From NCBI RefSeq assembly GCF_004053875.1, contig NZ_SBIP01000004.1, positions 310,001 through 374,000 on the forward strand: a stretch of 64,000 nucleotides of DNA, written 5' to 3'. The notes beneath the pieces are model-generated. The model searched no databases. It had not been told where the DNA came from and saw only the letters and a list, made by a program, of their open reading frames with translations. Source of the DNA: Neorhizobium lilium (GTDB lineage Bacteria > Pseudomonadota > Alphaproteobacteria > Rhizobiales > Rhizobiaceae). This document shows positions 38,262-45,857 of this stretch, piece by piece. Within the stretch, counting starts at the first letter, position 1. Every line of letters starts with the position of its first letter. The position numbers and the translations under genes are program-made.

Positions 38262-38438
38262 GCAGGCTAAAGTGGAAGAGGTTAAAATATTAACCATAAT
38301 GATCCGGTCATGACGGGACAGTCTGCGCGTTGCAGCAGCAGGCGATAGAGAAAAATCGAGGATTGCCGCTCTAGCCGCTTGCACCCATCATAGATTCGTT
38401 CTAATGCGCTGCCACCACTCGCTTATACACTATCGGAC

Positions 38439-38512
38439 GGCCTCGTGGCGGAGTGGTTACGCAGAGGACTGCAAATCCTTGCACCCCGGTTCGATTCCGG
38501 GCGAGGCCTCCA
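38439..38512 (+). tRNA. tRNA-Cys (anticodon GCA)
   Basis: 74-nt cloverleaf: acceptor GGCCTCG/CGAGGCC, D arm GGCGGAGTGGTTACGC, anticodon arm AGGAC-TGCAAAT-CCTT reading GCA, T arm CCCGG TTCGATT CCGGG, encoded CCA end. Confidence 0.95.
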
Positions 38513-38758
38513 TTTTCACCTCATATTCCCGCGGGATTGGCCAATGCGCAATGCAAGATGCGCTACCGAGCGGGACGTGAGTTTTCGATCCCTTCAATCT
38601 CATGAGCCGACCACGAGGGGATTAATTGCGAGGTGGCAAAATCACACCCTGCGAGAGAACGGAAAATTAACGGTCTTCGTGAGGCCTTTGGTAATTCCTC
38701 GCTTCTACAACGATAAGCAACGGCGATGTTGTCGTTATCTTCTTATCAGAGGATCGCC

Positions 38759-38875
38759 ATGACGGCGATAAGCAGCATGAAGCTCAATGTTTCCGACGCC
38801 ATTTTTGCGTTCGCGACGGCCGCGTCGCTCATCAGCATATTCTACGTGGGGCACCTGTTCATGGCCCTGTTCTAA
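38759..38875 (+). CDS. 38-residue single-helix membrane protein
   Basis: Very short gene: MTAISSMKLNVSDAIF followed by a hydrophobic helix (AFATAASLISIFYVGHLFMALF) to the stop. AGAGGA lies 6 bases before the ATG at 38759. It would be a small inner membrane protein with its N terminus in the cytoplasm. Function unknown. Its last 17 bases overlap the convergent gene at 38859. Confidence 0.55.
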   Translation: MTAISSMKLNVSDAIFAFATAASLISIFYVGHLFMALF

Positions 38876-39167
38876 CCGCCAGCAGCTCATCGAGAGCCGG
38901 CCAGTAGAAATCTGCCTGAAAGTCCTGCGGGATCCGCCTCAAGCTTGCTATCGCTTGTGCCGCGAAGATCACCTGCATGGCGAGATATTTGATTTCCCGC
39001 GGCATGGATATTCCTACGACGGCTTCCCGGCGCTCCCACATTTGGTAGTTTATCGCCCTCAAGCGGCGTTCCGCCTCGTGCTCCACGTCTTCCCGGGACG
39101 GCTGTTCACATGCCGTATCGGCGGGAGCAGCGATGGCCAGCCCACCCTCTATAACCCTGAAAACCAT
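38859..39167 (-). CDS. Hypothetical soluble protein
   Basis: A 102-residue protein starting MVFRVIEGGLAIAAPAD, chosen because GAGGG lies 5 bases before this ATG whereas upstream in-frame starts (39197, 39227) lack ribosome binding sites. The middle is an acidic-basic helix (SREDVEHEAERRLRAINYQMW) followed by KYLAMQVIFAAQAIASLRRI. No known domain. Amino acid composition looks natural, unlike the opposite-strand frame. Only moderately sure it is expressed. Confidence 0.45.
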   Translation of the reverse strand: MVFRVIEGGLAIAAPADTACEQPSREDVEHEAERRLRAINYQMWERREAVVGISMPREIKYLAMQVIFAAQAIASLRRIPQDFQADFYWPALDELLAVRTGP

Positions 39168-39328
39168 AAGGCCCTCGTCTTCAATCCCCAAGATCATCTT
39201 AGTGATTCGCGAAATAAGCGCCAGCACGGCGCTTGTTGGCGTGCAAAAGCTCGCGGAGCGTGATAAATTCGCATCGTTGTCGGATGGAGGAGCATCGGAC
39301 GATCAACATGCAGTGGGAGGATACCGGC

Positions 39329-39433
39329 ATGCAATATGTATCACTGATCAGTACAATGGATAGATTCGTGCTTTTGAGCCTCGCTCTGGTTCTCGCTTGC
39401 GGAGCCTACGACCATTGGCTGGAACCGAAATAG
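39329..39433 (+). CDS. 34-residue membrane protein
   Basis: Short gene: MQYVSLISTMDRF then one membrane helix (VLLSLALVLACGAYDHWLE) and a short charged end. GGGAGG lies 8 bases before the ATG at 39329, a near-ideal ribosome binding site. Function unknown. It is one of several very small membrane-type genes in this stretch. Confidence 0.5.
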   Translation: MQYVSLISTMDRFVLLSLALVLACGAYDHWLEPK

Positions 39434-39542
39434 CGGAAGACAGATGGCTGAACCAAGGCTGACTGTGGTAGCGCTAAGGCGTCCGCGTCTTGCTGCCTAG
39501 TCGCGCTGGGTTGTCTGTCGCGGACGATGTCCTAGGGTCGGA

Positions 39543-39818
39543 TTAGCTTGGCCGTTTTCGGCGCGCCCACCACAGGGCAAAACGCCTGCGCCATCGACGC
39601 ACCGCAGCAACATCATGAGACAGGACGAGGAAGCCGAGCGGCACCATCCAGAAGCCCAGAATCGGCAGAAAACCCAGGATGCCGCCGACAACAAGCGCGG
39701 AACCGACCCCTATCCGCCCTAGACGAGAGCGAGGCATCGGAACCTGCCGCCCGGCAATAGCAAGGCGCCCCGTTTCGGGATCCAGACCAAATTTCCGCTT
39801 CTTCTGTTTTTCCGCCAT
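39543..39818 (-). CDS. Small two-helix membrane protein
   Basis: A 91-residue protein: basic N terminus MAEKQKKRKFGLDPETGR, a hydrophobic hairpin (IGVGSALVVGGILGFLPILG and FWMVPLGFLVLSHDV, about residues 36-68) and a very basic C-terminal tail (RRWRRRFALWWARRKRPS). Both ends would face the cytoplasm. AAGGAG lies upstream of the ATG at 39818; the open frame to 39989 is not conserved-looking. Function unknown. Confidence 0.7.
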   Translation of the reverse strand: MAEKQKKRKFGLDPETGRLAIAGRQVPMPRSRLGRIGVGSALVVGGILGFLPILGFWMVPLGFLVLSHDVAAVRRWRRRFALWWARRKRPS

Positions 39819-40011
39819 GCCAGCGCTTCTCCTTGCCGTTAGCCGCTCAAGGACGCTTGCCCTGAAGTCGGTCCGGCCCCGCTCCCGTCGAGGCGAGATG
39901 GGAGTTGGCGGGGGATAAAGCAAGGAAGTTGGATTTTTTTGTAAAAACCGCTTGGCAAACCGGAAAAGCATTTGTATTACCCGCCGCACACACCGCGGGC
40001 CACGCGGTTGT

Positions 40012-40086
40012 TCCCTGGTAGCTCAGCGGTAGAGCATTCGACTGTTAATCGACAGGTCGCCGGTTCGAATCCGGCCCGGGGAGCCA
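40012..40086 (+). tRNA. tRNA-Asn (anticodon GUU)
   Basis: 75-nt cloverleaf: acceptor TCCCTGG/CCGGGGA with one G-U pair, D arm TAGCTCAGCGGTAGAGCA, anticodon arm TCGAC-TGTTAAT-CGACA reading GTT, T arm GCCGG TTCGAAT CCGGC, encoded CCA end. Confidence 0.95.
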
Positions 40087-40234
40087 TTTCTCAAGTACGT
40101 GATGATTTGGAAGACAAGCGCCGTTTGTGGCGGCTTTGTCGTACGCCTGCGCCATCGCGACATGCTCAAGTTCAGCTTGATGAGCAAGGCTTGGAAGATG
40201 CGATCATCGCAACCTCTGGCGAACCGTTGCGCAT

Positions 40235-40309
40235 TCAGAATATCAGTTGTCCAACGACAGTGACGATGCCGGACAACAAGGCAATGGTAACGAACAAACG
40301 AGCGAGCAT
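40235..40309 (-). CDS. 24-residue hydrophobic microprotein
   Basis: A single membrane helix forms the whole peptide: MLARLFVTIALLSG then IVTVVGQLIF. The ATG is preceded by a very strong AGGAGGA at 5-11 bases. Its size and composition resemble KdpF-type or other regulatory membrane microproteins, but no partner gene is next to it. The strength of the ribosome binding site in a gene-poor stretch is the main evidence that it is real. Confidence 0.5.
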   Translation of the reverse strand: MLARLFVTIALLSGIVTVVGQLIF

Positions 40310-40397
40310 GACTTCCTCCTGTTTTTCAAGAATACGGCATTAGCAGCGCTCTCATGAATTGACGGTGATGGCTTTGTTCACCTCACGGTCATCTGGA

Positions 40398-40422
40398 GGA
40401 ACCGGAGCGGGGATGAGACGTT
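40398..40422 (+). promoter_or_regulatory. EcfG (RpoE2) general stress promoter
   Basis: GGAAC (40398-40402), 16-base spacer, CGTT (40419-40422): an exact match to the alphaproteobacterial EcfG consensus. It lies 45 bases before the start of the gene at 40468. Confidence 0.8.
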
Positions 40423-40467
40423 AAGAGGTGCAATGCAGCATCTCAATGGCTCCCATAGGAGGATCTT

Positions 40468-40749
40468 ATGGCTCGTGATATTCTTGCCGATCTTGACCGT
40501 CTCACCGACCAGCTCTCCGAGCTTCGTTTCTCGCTTGTGAAACAGGCGAGCAACGCCGCTAGCGACGTCTCCACATCGCTTACCCCTCATGCCCGGCATC
40601 TTGCGCGCCAGTTCCGCAGCGAAGGCCACAACCTGTCTAAAGCAATGCGCCGAAATCCGAGTGCGGCGACCGGCGCAATCGTCGGCGCGTTAGCGCTGGG
40701 TGCCGTCCTGACGCTGTTGCTTGGAAGCAGCCGCAGCGACCGCGACTAA
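40468..40749 (+). CDS. DUF883/ElaB-like membrane-anchored stress protein
   Basis: A 93-residue protein with an N-terminal amphipathic coiled-coil region (ILADLDRLTDQLSELRFSLV), a basic middle (HARHLARQFRSEGHNLSKAMRRNP) and a C-terminal glycine-rich membrane helix (SAATGAIVGALALGAVLTLLLG). This tail-anchored layout is that of ElaB/YgaM/DUF883 proteins, which bind ribosomes in stationary phase in E. coli; the assignment is by layout, not by strong motif. TAGGAGG precedes the start. An exact EcfG promoter lies upstream, so it should belong to the general stress regulon. Confidence 0.75.
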   Translation: MARDILADLDRLTDQLSELRFSLVKQASNAASDVSTSLTPHARHLARQFRSEGHNLSKAMRRNPSAATGAIVGALALGAVLTLLLGSSRSDRD

Positions 40750-40857
40750 CGCGAGCCTCTGTTCGTCATAATCCTTCCATAAGGTGGCAGCGGGCCTTTC
40801 GGCAAAACAATGCCGTCGGCTCGCTGTTCTCGTATCAGTCAACTGGAGCCGAGGTTC

Positions 40858-41250
40858 ATGAAAACGATATTGATCACGGCCGCTCTGGCCCTCGTGCTGC
40901 CTGCTTGCGGCGCTTTCGCGCAATCCGTCATTGACGTGCCATCGCACAAGATACGGACGAGCGAAGCTCGGGAGGCGGCGCCACATCCTGGTCCCGAACA
41001 GTCGGAACGCGCCGAGAGGAAGAACGAGTGGCGCATGGAGCGGTCAGCCGAGTCTTCACAGGCCGGACGAGGCGCTCGCTTTCATATCGAGGATGGACAA
41101 TCCAAGATCGACCTTCGCTGCCCCGATGGCGAGCCGATGCGGGAATGTGCGGACGTGCTTCTGCTCATCATCGATCGCGTTCAGGCCAAAGGTTCTCCCA
41201 ACGAGACGGAGCAGCGCGACGATGATCGATATCAGCCAAGATCTCAGTAG
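40858..41250 (+). CDS. Secreted hydrophilic protein of unknown function
   Basis: A 130-residue protein with a Sec signal peptide (MKTILITAALALVLPACG, cleaved after AFA at about residue 21) and a mature part rich in Glu, Arg and Ser. Two cysteines near the C terminus (LRCPDG, MRECAD) could form a disulfide. The ATG at 40858 has GAGG and GGAG upstream. It lies between two EcfG-promoter genes but shows no EcfG site of its own; it could be read through from 40468. Function unknown. Confidence 0.7.
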   Translation: MKTILITAALALVLPACGAFAQSVIDVPSHKIRTSEAREAAPHPGPEQSERAERKNEWRMERSAESSQAGRGARFHIEDGQSKIDLRCPDGEPMRECADVLLLIIDRVQAKGSPNETEQRDDDRYQPRSQ

Positions 41251-41388
41251 TGCCGCGCCGGATTAATCGGCCTGCTATCGTACAGGCCCGATGTCCGACG
41301 GCATTCAGCGGTTGGCCGGGAAGCGTCGCTTGCTGGCGGCTTCTTTACGTTTGGCAAAATGCCATCTTGAAATTATCTGCGCATAGGA

Positions 41389-41413
41389 GGAACCTCTTGT
41401 TCCAGCCTTCGTT
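41389..41413 (+). promoter_or_regulatory. EcfG (RpoE2) general stress promoter
   Basis: GGAAC (41389-41393), 16-base spacer, CGTT (41410-41413): exact consensus, 33 bases before the DUF982 start at 41447. Confidence 0.8.
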
Positions 41414-41446
41414 TGTCAGGGTTGGTATTCTCGGGAGGAGATAGAA

Positions 41447-41689
41447 ATGGCACAGCCACATTGGCAGAAACCGGTCCAGATCGCCTTTGGCCCACTTGGC
41501 ACGGAGGTCATCAAAAGCCCGTCCGAAGCGCTCATCGTGCTAACAGATCGCTGGCCCGACATGCGGGGTCCTCAGTTCGTAAAAGCGCGCAGCATTTGCC
41601 GCGCCGCTATTGACGGGCGCCGCTCTCCCGAAGAAGCCCGGCATCAGTTCGAGCAGGCGGTGAGCGAAGCTCAACTACACCTCAACTAA
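41447..41689 (+). CDS. DUF982 small protein
   Basis: An 80-residue DUF982 protein: VQIAFGPLGTEVIKSPSEAL, then LTDRWPDMRGPQFVKARSIC and the characteristic AAIDGRRSPEEARHQFEQAV end. DUF982 proteins are numerous in Rhizobiales genomes and plasmids; their role is unknown. GGAGG precedes the start and an exact EcfG promoter lies upstream, which indicates general stress control. A short hairpin (ACCC-TCTTTC-GGGT then ATTTTT, 41689-41708) may end the transcript. Confidence 0.88.
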   Translation: MAQPHWQKPVQIAFGPLGTEVIKSPSEALIVLTDRWPDMRGPQFVKARSICRAAIDGRRSPEEARHQFEQAVSEAQLHLN

Positions 41690-41932
41690 CCCTCTTTCGG
41701 GTATTTTTCCTGCGTATCGGCAGCCATAACGGCTGATAGCTTTTGCGCGTGATGTTGCGCCAGTTGGCCCCGCGTTCTGAAGCCTCCATCGGGCCTTGCC
41801 AAACATACAGCAAGTAATATGAGGCGCATTTTGCGCACTCTGCACGCGTTCGGAAACAGATTTTCTTGCGGTCTGCGGCTTGTCCGCTCAAAACACGCCG
41901 ATTACATGTTCCTGGAACAAGAAGGCTTGCGC

Positions 41933-42967
41933 ATGACCTCCCAATCCGTGATCGACTTGATCGGCAACACGCCGCTTATCCGGCTGAAGGGTGCTTCAGA
42001 AGCGACGGGATGTGAAATTCTCGGAAAAGCCGAGTTCCTCAATCCCGGACAATCGGTCAAGGACCGCGCGGGACTGTTCATCATTCGCGATGCGGAAAAG
42101 CGCGGGCTTTTGCGGCCAGGCGGCGTGATCGTCGAGGGCACGGCCGGAAATACCGGCATCGGGCTGACCCTGGTTGCCAAGGCTCTTGGCTATCGAACGG
42201 TGATCGTGATCCCCGAGACTCAGAGCCAGGAAAAGAAGGACGCGCTGAGGCTGCTCGGCGCCGAACTGGTTGAGGTCCCCGCTGTCCCTTACAAAAGCCC
42301 GAACAATTACGTGAAAGTCTCCGGTCGTCTGGCGGAGGAGCTTGCAAAGACGGAGCCGGCTGGCGCCATCTGGGCGAACCAGTTCGACAACGTGGCCAAC
42401 CGCGAAGCGCACATCCAGACGACGGCACCGGAGATCTGGGAGCAGACGGGCGGCAAGATCGATGGCTTCATCTGCTCGGTGGGTTCGGGCGGCACATTGG
42501 CTGGCACGGCGGCGGGCTTGAAGGCGAAGAACCCCGACATCAAGGTCGGCATTGCCGATCCGGAAGGTGCATCGCTTTATGAATTTTACGCCCATGGCGA
42601 GTTCAAGTCAGAGGGCAGTTCCATTACCGAAGGCATAGGCCAGGGACGGATCACCGCCAATCTCGAAGGCTTCACACCGGATTACGCCTACAGGATCTCG
42701 GATGCCGAGGCCCTTCCGCATGTGTTCGAACTCGTCGAACACGAAGGCCTCTGCCTCGGCGGCTCCTCCGGCATCAACATTGCCGGCGCGATCCGGCTCG
42801 CCCAGGACCTTGGGCCCGGTCATACGATCGTGACCATCCTCTGCGACTACGGCAATCGCTACCAGTCCAAGCTCTTCAATCCGGATTTCCTGAAGTCCAA
42901 GGGCTTGCCGTTGCCGGGCTGGTTGACGCACAAACGGCAGATAACCGTTCCCTTTGAGACTGCGTAA
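41933..42967 (+). CDS. cysK: Cysteine synthase A (O-acetylserine sulfhydrylase)
   Basis: PLP enzyme making cysteine from O-acetylserine and sulfide. The 344-residue fold-type II protein has DLIGNTPLIRLK, the PLP lysine in NPGQSVKDRAG (about residue 44), the substrate loop EGTAGNTGIG, and the phosphate-binding GSGGTLAGTAAGLK. It is about 20 residues longer than E. coli CysK, mainly at the C terminus. I chose the ATG at 41933 with AGAAGG upstream; 41906 is possible. First gene of a plus-strand run with alaX-like and sulfurtransferase genes, suggesting a sulfur-amino-acid unit. Confidence 0.88.
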   Translation: MTSQSVIDLIGNTPLIRLKGASEATGCEILGKAEFLNPGQSVKDRAGLFIIRDAEKRGLLRPGGVIVEGTAGNTGIGLTLVAKALGYRTVIVIPETQSQEKKDALRLLGAELVEVPAVPYKSPNNYVKVSGRLAEELAKTEPAGAIWANQFDNVANREAHIQTTAPEIWEQTGGKIDGFICSVGSGGTLAGTAAGLKAKNPDIKVGIADPEGASLYEFYAHGEFKSEGSSITEGIGQGRITANLEGFTPDYAYRISDAEALPHVFELVEHEGLCLGGSSGINIAGAIRLAQDLGPGHTIVTILCDYGNRYQSKLFNPDFLKSKGLPLPGWLTHKRQITVPFETA

Positions 42968-42989
42968 ACCAGACACAGCAGAGCAAGCC

Positions 42990-43727
42990 ATGGCCGTTGA
43001 AGCCCTCTACCGCGACGATTTCTACCTTTCGACAACCGAGGCGGTGGTGACGGCGATCCATGAGGATGGCGGTATCGAGCTCGACCGAACCTGTTTTTAT
43101 GCCACATCCGGCGGCCAGCCGGGCGATACGGGTTTTCTTGAAAGAACCGACGGCAGCAAGATCGCGCTCGGGCAGACAAAACATGGCGCGGCAAAGGATA
43201 TAATCGTCCATGTTCCGCTCGAAGATCAGCCACAGCCGCTCGTCGGAGAAATGCTGACGCTGCATGTCGATTGGCCGCGCCGCTACAAGCTGATGCGCAT
43301 GCACACCGCCTGCCATCTTCTATCCGTGGTCTGCCAATACCCGATCACCGGTGCGGCGGTCGGCGAGGAGGAGTCACGTGTCGATTTCGACATGAGCGAG
43401 ACGATCGACAAGGACGAGGTGACCGCAAAGCTGATGGAACTGGTCAACCAGAACCACCCCATCTTCTTACAATGGATTACCGACGAAGAGCTTGCCGCCA
43501 ATCCTGGCATCGTGAAGTCGAAGAACGTGCGCCCGCCCGTCGGGCTCGGGCGTGTCAGCCTCGTCTGCATCGGCGAAAATTCCAGCGTTGACAGCCAGCC
43601 CTGTGGCGGCACACATGTTTCCGAAACCCAGGAGGTCGGGGCGATTCACATCGCCAAGATCGAGAAGAAGGGCAAGGAGAACCGCCGTTTCCGCATACGG
43701 TTCGGCGAGCCTGCCGCAGAAGCCTGA
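42990..43727 (+). CDS. AlaX-type trans-editing protein (alanyl-tRNA editing domain)
   Basis: A 245-residue free-standing homologue of the AlaRS editing domain that hydrolyses Ser-tRNA-Ala (or Gly-tRNA-Ala). It has the zinc-binding HxxxH in RMHTACHLL (about residue 107) and the CxxxH in PCGGTHVSE (about 205), and the beta-barrel glycine motif in the N-terminal part (CFYATSGGQPGDTG). The start at 42990 is preferred; a frame from 42954 would overlap cysK. Placement after cysK may tie serine-derived metabolism to serine mischarging control. Confidence 0.88.
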   Translation: MAVEALYRDDFYLSTTEAVVTAIHEDGGIELDRTCFYATSGGQPGDTGFLERTDGSKIALGQTKHGAAKDIIVHVPLEDQPQPLVGEMLTLHVDWPRRYKLMRMHTACHLLSVVCQYPITGAAVGEEESRVDFDMSETIDKDEVTAKLMELVNQNHPIFLQWITDEELAANPGIVKSKNVRPPVGLGRVSLVCIGENSSVDSQPCGGTHVSETQEVGAIHIAKIEKKGKENRRFRIRFGEPAAEA

Positions 43728-43751
43728 TGCGCCGGGCTCAAGGAGAATATC

Positions 43752-44618
43752 ATGAGTGAGACAAGCCGTTTCGTCGTATCGTCCGAATGGCTCCACAAGG
43801 AGCTCGGCAGTGCCGACCTGAAGATCGTGGACGCGTCTTTCTACCTGCCTGCGCAAGGCCGCAACGCCGATGCGGAATATCTGAGCGGCCACATCCCGGG
43901 CGCAGTACGATTCGACCATGACAAGATCGCCGACCATTCCACCGGCCTGCCACACATGGTGCCGTCGCCGGAAGTGTTCGCGGATGCTGTCGGCCGAATG
44001 GGGATTTCGGAAACTGACAGGATCGTGATCTATGACGGCCCCGGCATTTTCTCCGCACCCCGTGGCTGGTGGTTGTTCCGGATCATGGGTGCCAAGCAAG
44101 TTTTCATTCTCGACGGCGGCCTGGACGGCTGGAAGGCGGAAGGTCGACCGCTTGAGACCGAAGCGACCTCGCCTGCCCCTTGCATCTTCGATGCCGATCT
44201 TCAGCTCGACAAGGTGATCGACTTCCAGACGATGCTGTCCATCGTCAGCGATGGGCGTAGCCAGATCGCCGATGCCCGTAGCGCCGGCCGCTTCATGGGC
44301 ACGGAGCCGGAGCCCCGCGCCGGCATGCGGTCCGGGCATATGCCGGGCGCGCGCAGCCTGCCGTCCGGCACATTCTCAGTCAACGGGAAGCTGCGTCCGC
44401 TTCACGAGCTGCGCAAGGCGATCGAGGATTCCGGCATCGACTTCGGTCAGCCCATCGTTACCAGCTGCGGCTCGGGGATCACGGCAGCCATCATCACGCT
44501 TGCGCTGGAATCGCTCGGGCATGAAGACAATGCGCTTTATGACGGGTCATGGACCGAATGGGGCAGCCGGCCCGATACGCCAGTCGTGACCGGGCCTGCT
44601 GCAAGCGATGCGGCCTGA
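43752..44618 (+). CDS. sseA: 3-mercaptopyruvate sulfurtransferase
   Basis: Transfers sulfur from 3-mercaptopyruvate to an acceptor. The 288-residue protein has two rhodanese domains; the first is inactive, and the second has the active-site cysteine in TSCGSGITA (about residue 238), the CGSGxT loop that marks mercaptopyruvate rather than thiosulfate specificity. HIPGAVRFD and HMPGARSLPSGTF are the paired rhodanese motifs. It starts 24 bases after the AlaX-type gene and ends 3 bases before the next, so cotranscription is likely. Confidence 0.92.
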   Translation: MSETSRFVVSSEWLHKELGSADLKIVDASFYLPAQGRNADAEYLSGHIPGAVRFDHDKIADHSTGLPHMVPSPEVFADAVGRMGISETDRIVIYDGPGIFSAPRGWWLFRIMGAKQVFILDGGLDGWKAEGRPLETEATSPAPCIFDADLQLDKVIDFQTMLSIVSDGRSQIADARSAGRFMGTEPEPRAGMRSGHMPGARSLPSGTFSVNGKLRPLHELRKAIEDSGIDFGQPIVTSCGSGITAAIITLALESLGHEDNALYDGSWTEWGSRPDTPVVTGPAASDAA

Positions 44619-44621
44619 GTC

Positions 44622-45179
44622 ATGGCAAAAAAGCCCGAAGCTCTCACCACCCGCGTAACCCAGCTCGAAATGACGGGGCCGCCGAAGACGAGCCTTGCCG
44701 TGCCGGTGAACCTACAGACGGCGATCATTCGCGCGCCCGAAATCCCGCTTCACTATTACCGCTACCTCTATCGGCAGGTCGGCAAGCGCTGGAGCTGGTT
44801 CGAGCGCCTGCGGATGGACGATGAGGAACTTGCCGGCATCATCCATAACCCGAAGGTGTCGGTAACGGTGCTTTACGTGAACGGCGCGCCTGCCGGATTT
44901 TTCGAGCTGTCGAAGGTGGACGAGGATACGATCGAGCTTTCCTATTTCGGGCTTTTCGAGCATGCAATGGGCCTCGGAATCGGAAAATGGTTCCTGCTTC
45001 AGGCGCTCTATGCCGCCTGGCAAGATACGCCCCAGAGGGTGACGGTCACGACAAACACGCTCGATCACCCTCGCGCATTGCAGCTCTACCAGATGATGGG
45101 CTTCTCGCCGGTCTCCACCAGCGAGGCAATTGTCCAACCGATGACAGATGTGGAGCTCTTCAAGTCGCTCGACCGGTGA
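44622..45179 (+). CDS. GNAT family N-acetyltransferase
   Basis: A 185-residue acetyltransferase: VTVLYVNGAPAGFFELSKVD (strand 4) then LFEHAMGLGIGKWFLLQALY, where the acetyl-CoA loop reads GLGIGK, and HPRALQLYQMMGFSPV at the C terminus. Substrate unknown. It starts 3 bases after the sulfurtransferase stop, the tightest spacing of the cysK run, so it belongs to the same transcript. Confidence 0.85.
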   Translation: MAKKPEALTTRVTQLEMTGPPKTSLAVPVNLQTAIIRAPEIPLHYYRYLYRQVGKRWSWFERLRMDDEELAGIIHNPKVSVTVLYVNGAPAGFFELSKVDEDTIELSYFGLFEHAMGLGIGKWFLLQALYAAWQDTPQRVTVTTNTLDHPRALQLYQMMGFSPVSTSEAIVQPMTDVELFKSLDR

Positions 45180-45298
45180 GCACGACCCTTCCTTATTAAC
45201 TGCGGCAACGGCGGTGCTCATAAAAGATGTTGCAGGAAACGGGTGGCTTCGGCCTGCCTGGGAGCGCAAACCGGGTTCCATTAACAAGGAGCCTGCCC

Positions 45299-45802
45299 AT
45301 GTCCGCCGTCCAATTCAGCGCAATGCCCACCGAAGACGCCGTTCACCTGTGGAATGGTGGCCATGACGCCTACGACCGTGTTCCGGAGACGATGATCTCC
45401 GGCGGCAACGGCTATCCGTGCAGACATTGCCTCCAGAACATCGATACCGGGGAGCCGCTGCTGGTGCTGGCCTATCGCCCCTTTCCCGAACTGCAGCCCT
45501 ATGCGGAGACGGGGCCAATCTTTCTCCACAAGCAGCCCTGCCCGCGCTACCAGGCCGATGAAATCCTGCCGCCGATCCTGTCCAGCCTCGACTATATCGT
45601 CAGGGGCTATGGCAGCGACGACCGGATCGTTTACGGAAGCGGCGCGGTGACGCCGAGGGAAAGGATCTCTGCGCGGGCAGAAGAACTGCTTGGCTCCGAA
45701 GCCATAGCCTATGTTCATGTCCGCTCGGCGCGAAACAACTGTTACCAGTGCCGGATCGACAAGGTCGAGGCACCGGACGCCGCCATCGGCGCGACCGCTT
45801 GA
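45299..45802 (+). CDS. DUF1203 protein
   Basis: A 167-residue DUF1203 protein: the conserved GYPCRHCLQNIDTGEP (two cysteines, CxxC) near residue 40, VLAYRPFPELQPYAETGPIF in the centre, and YVHVRSARNNCYQCRIDKVE (CxxC again) near the end. Four cysteines in two CxxC pairs suggest metal binding, though the family's function is not established. AAGGAG lies 8 bases before the ATG at 45299. It ends at a strong terminator shared with padR. Confidence 0.85.
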   Translation: MSAVQFSAMPTEDAVHLWNGGHDAYDRVPETMISGGNGYPCRHCLQNIDTGEPLLVLAYRPFPELQPYAETGPIFLHKQPCPRYQADEILPPILSSLDYIVRGYGSDDRIVYGSGAVTPRERISARAEELLGSEAIAYVHVRSARNNCYQCRIDKVEAPDAAIGATA

Positions 45803-45803
45803 C

Positions 45804-45844
45804 GAAAAAGCGCGCCGGTCATGCGACCGGCGCGCTTCGTTCTT
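45804..45844. terminator. Bidirectional terminator
   Basis: AGCGCGCCGGTC-ATGC-GACCGGCGCGCT, a perfect 12-bp stem, with TTTTT on the minus side and TCGTTCTT on the plus side, between the convergent DUF1203 and padR genes. Confidence 0.9.
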
Positions 45845-45857
45845 CAAGTCTAGAAGT

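Noticed and set aside
38787..39263. 158-residue plus-strand frame over the accessory stretch
   Set aside because: No ribosome binding site, unnatural composition; the opposite-strand frame (38859-39167) looks more like a protein.
38439..40086. Possible integrated element between tRNA-Cys and tRNA-Asn
   Set aside because: I found no direct repeat of either tRNA 3' end, no integrase and no phage genes.
41330..41830. Inverted similarity around TTTGGCAA near 41350 and TTGCCAAA near 41805, both translating to LLYVWQ
   Set aside because: Identity covers only about 8-12 bases and does not extend; not a convincing repeat or element end.
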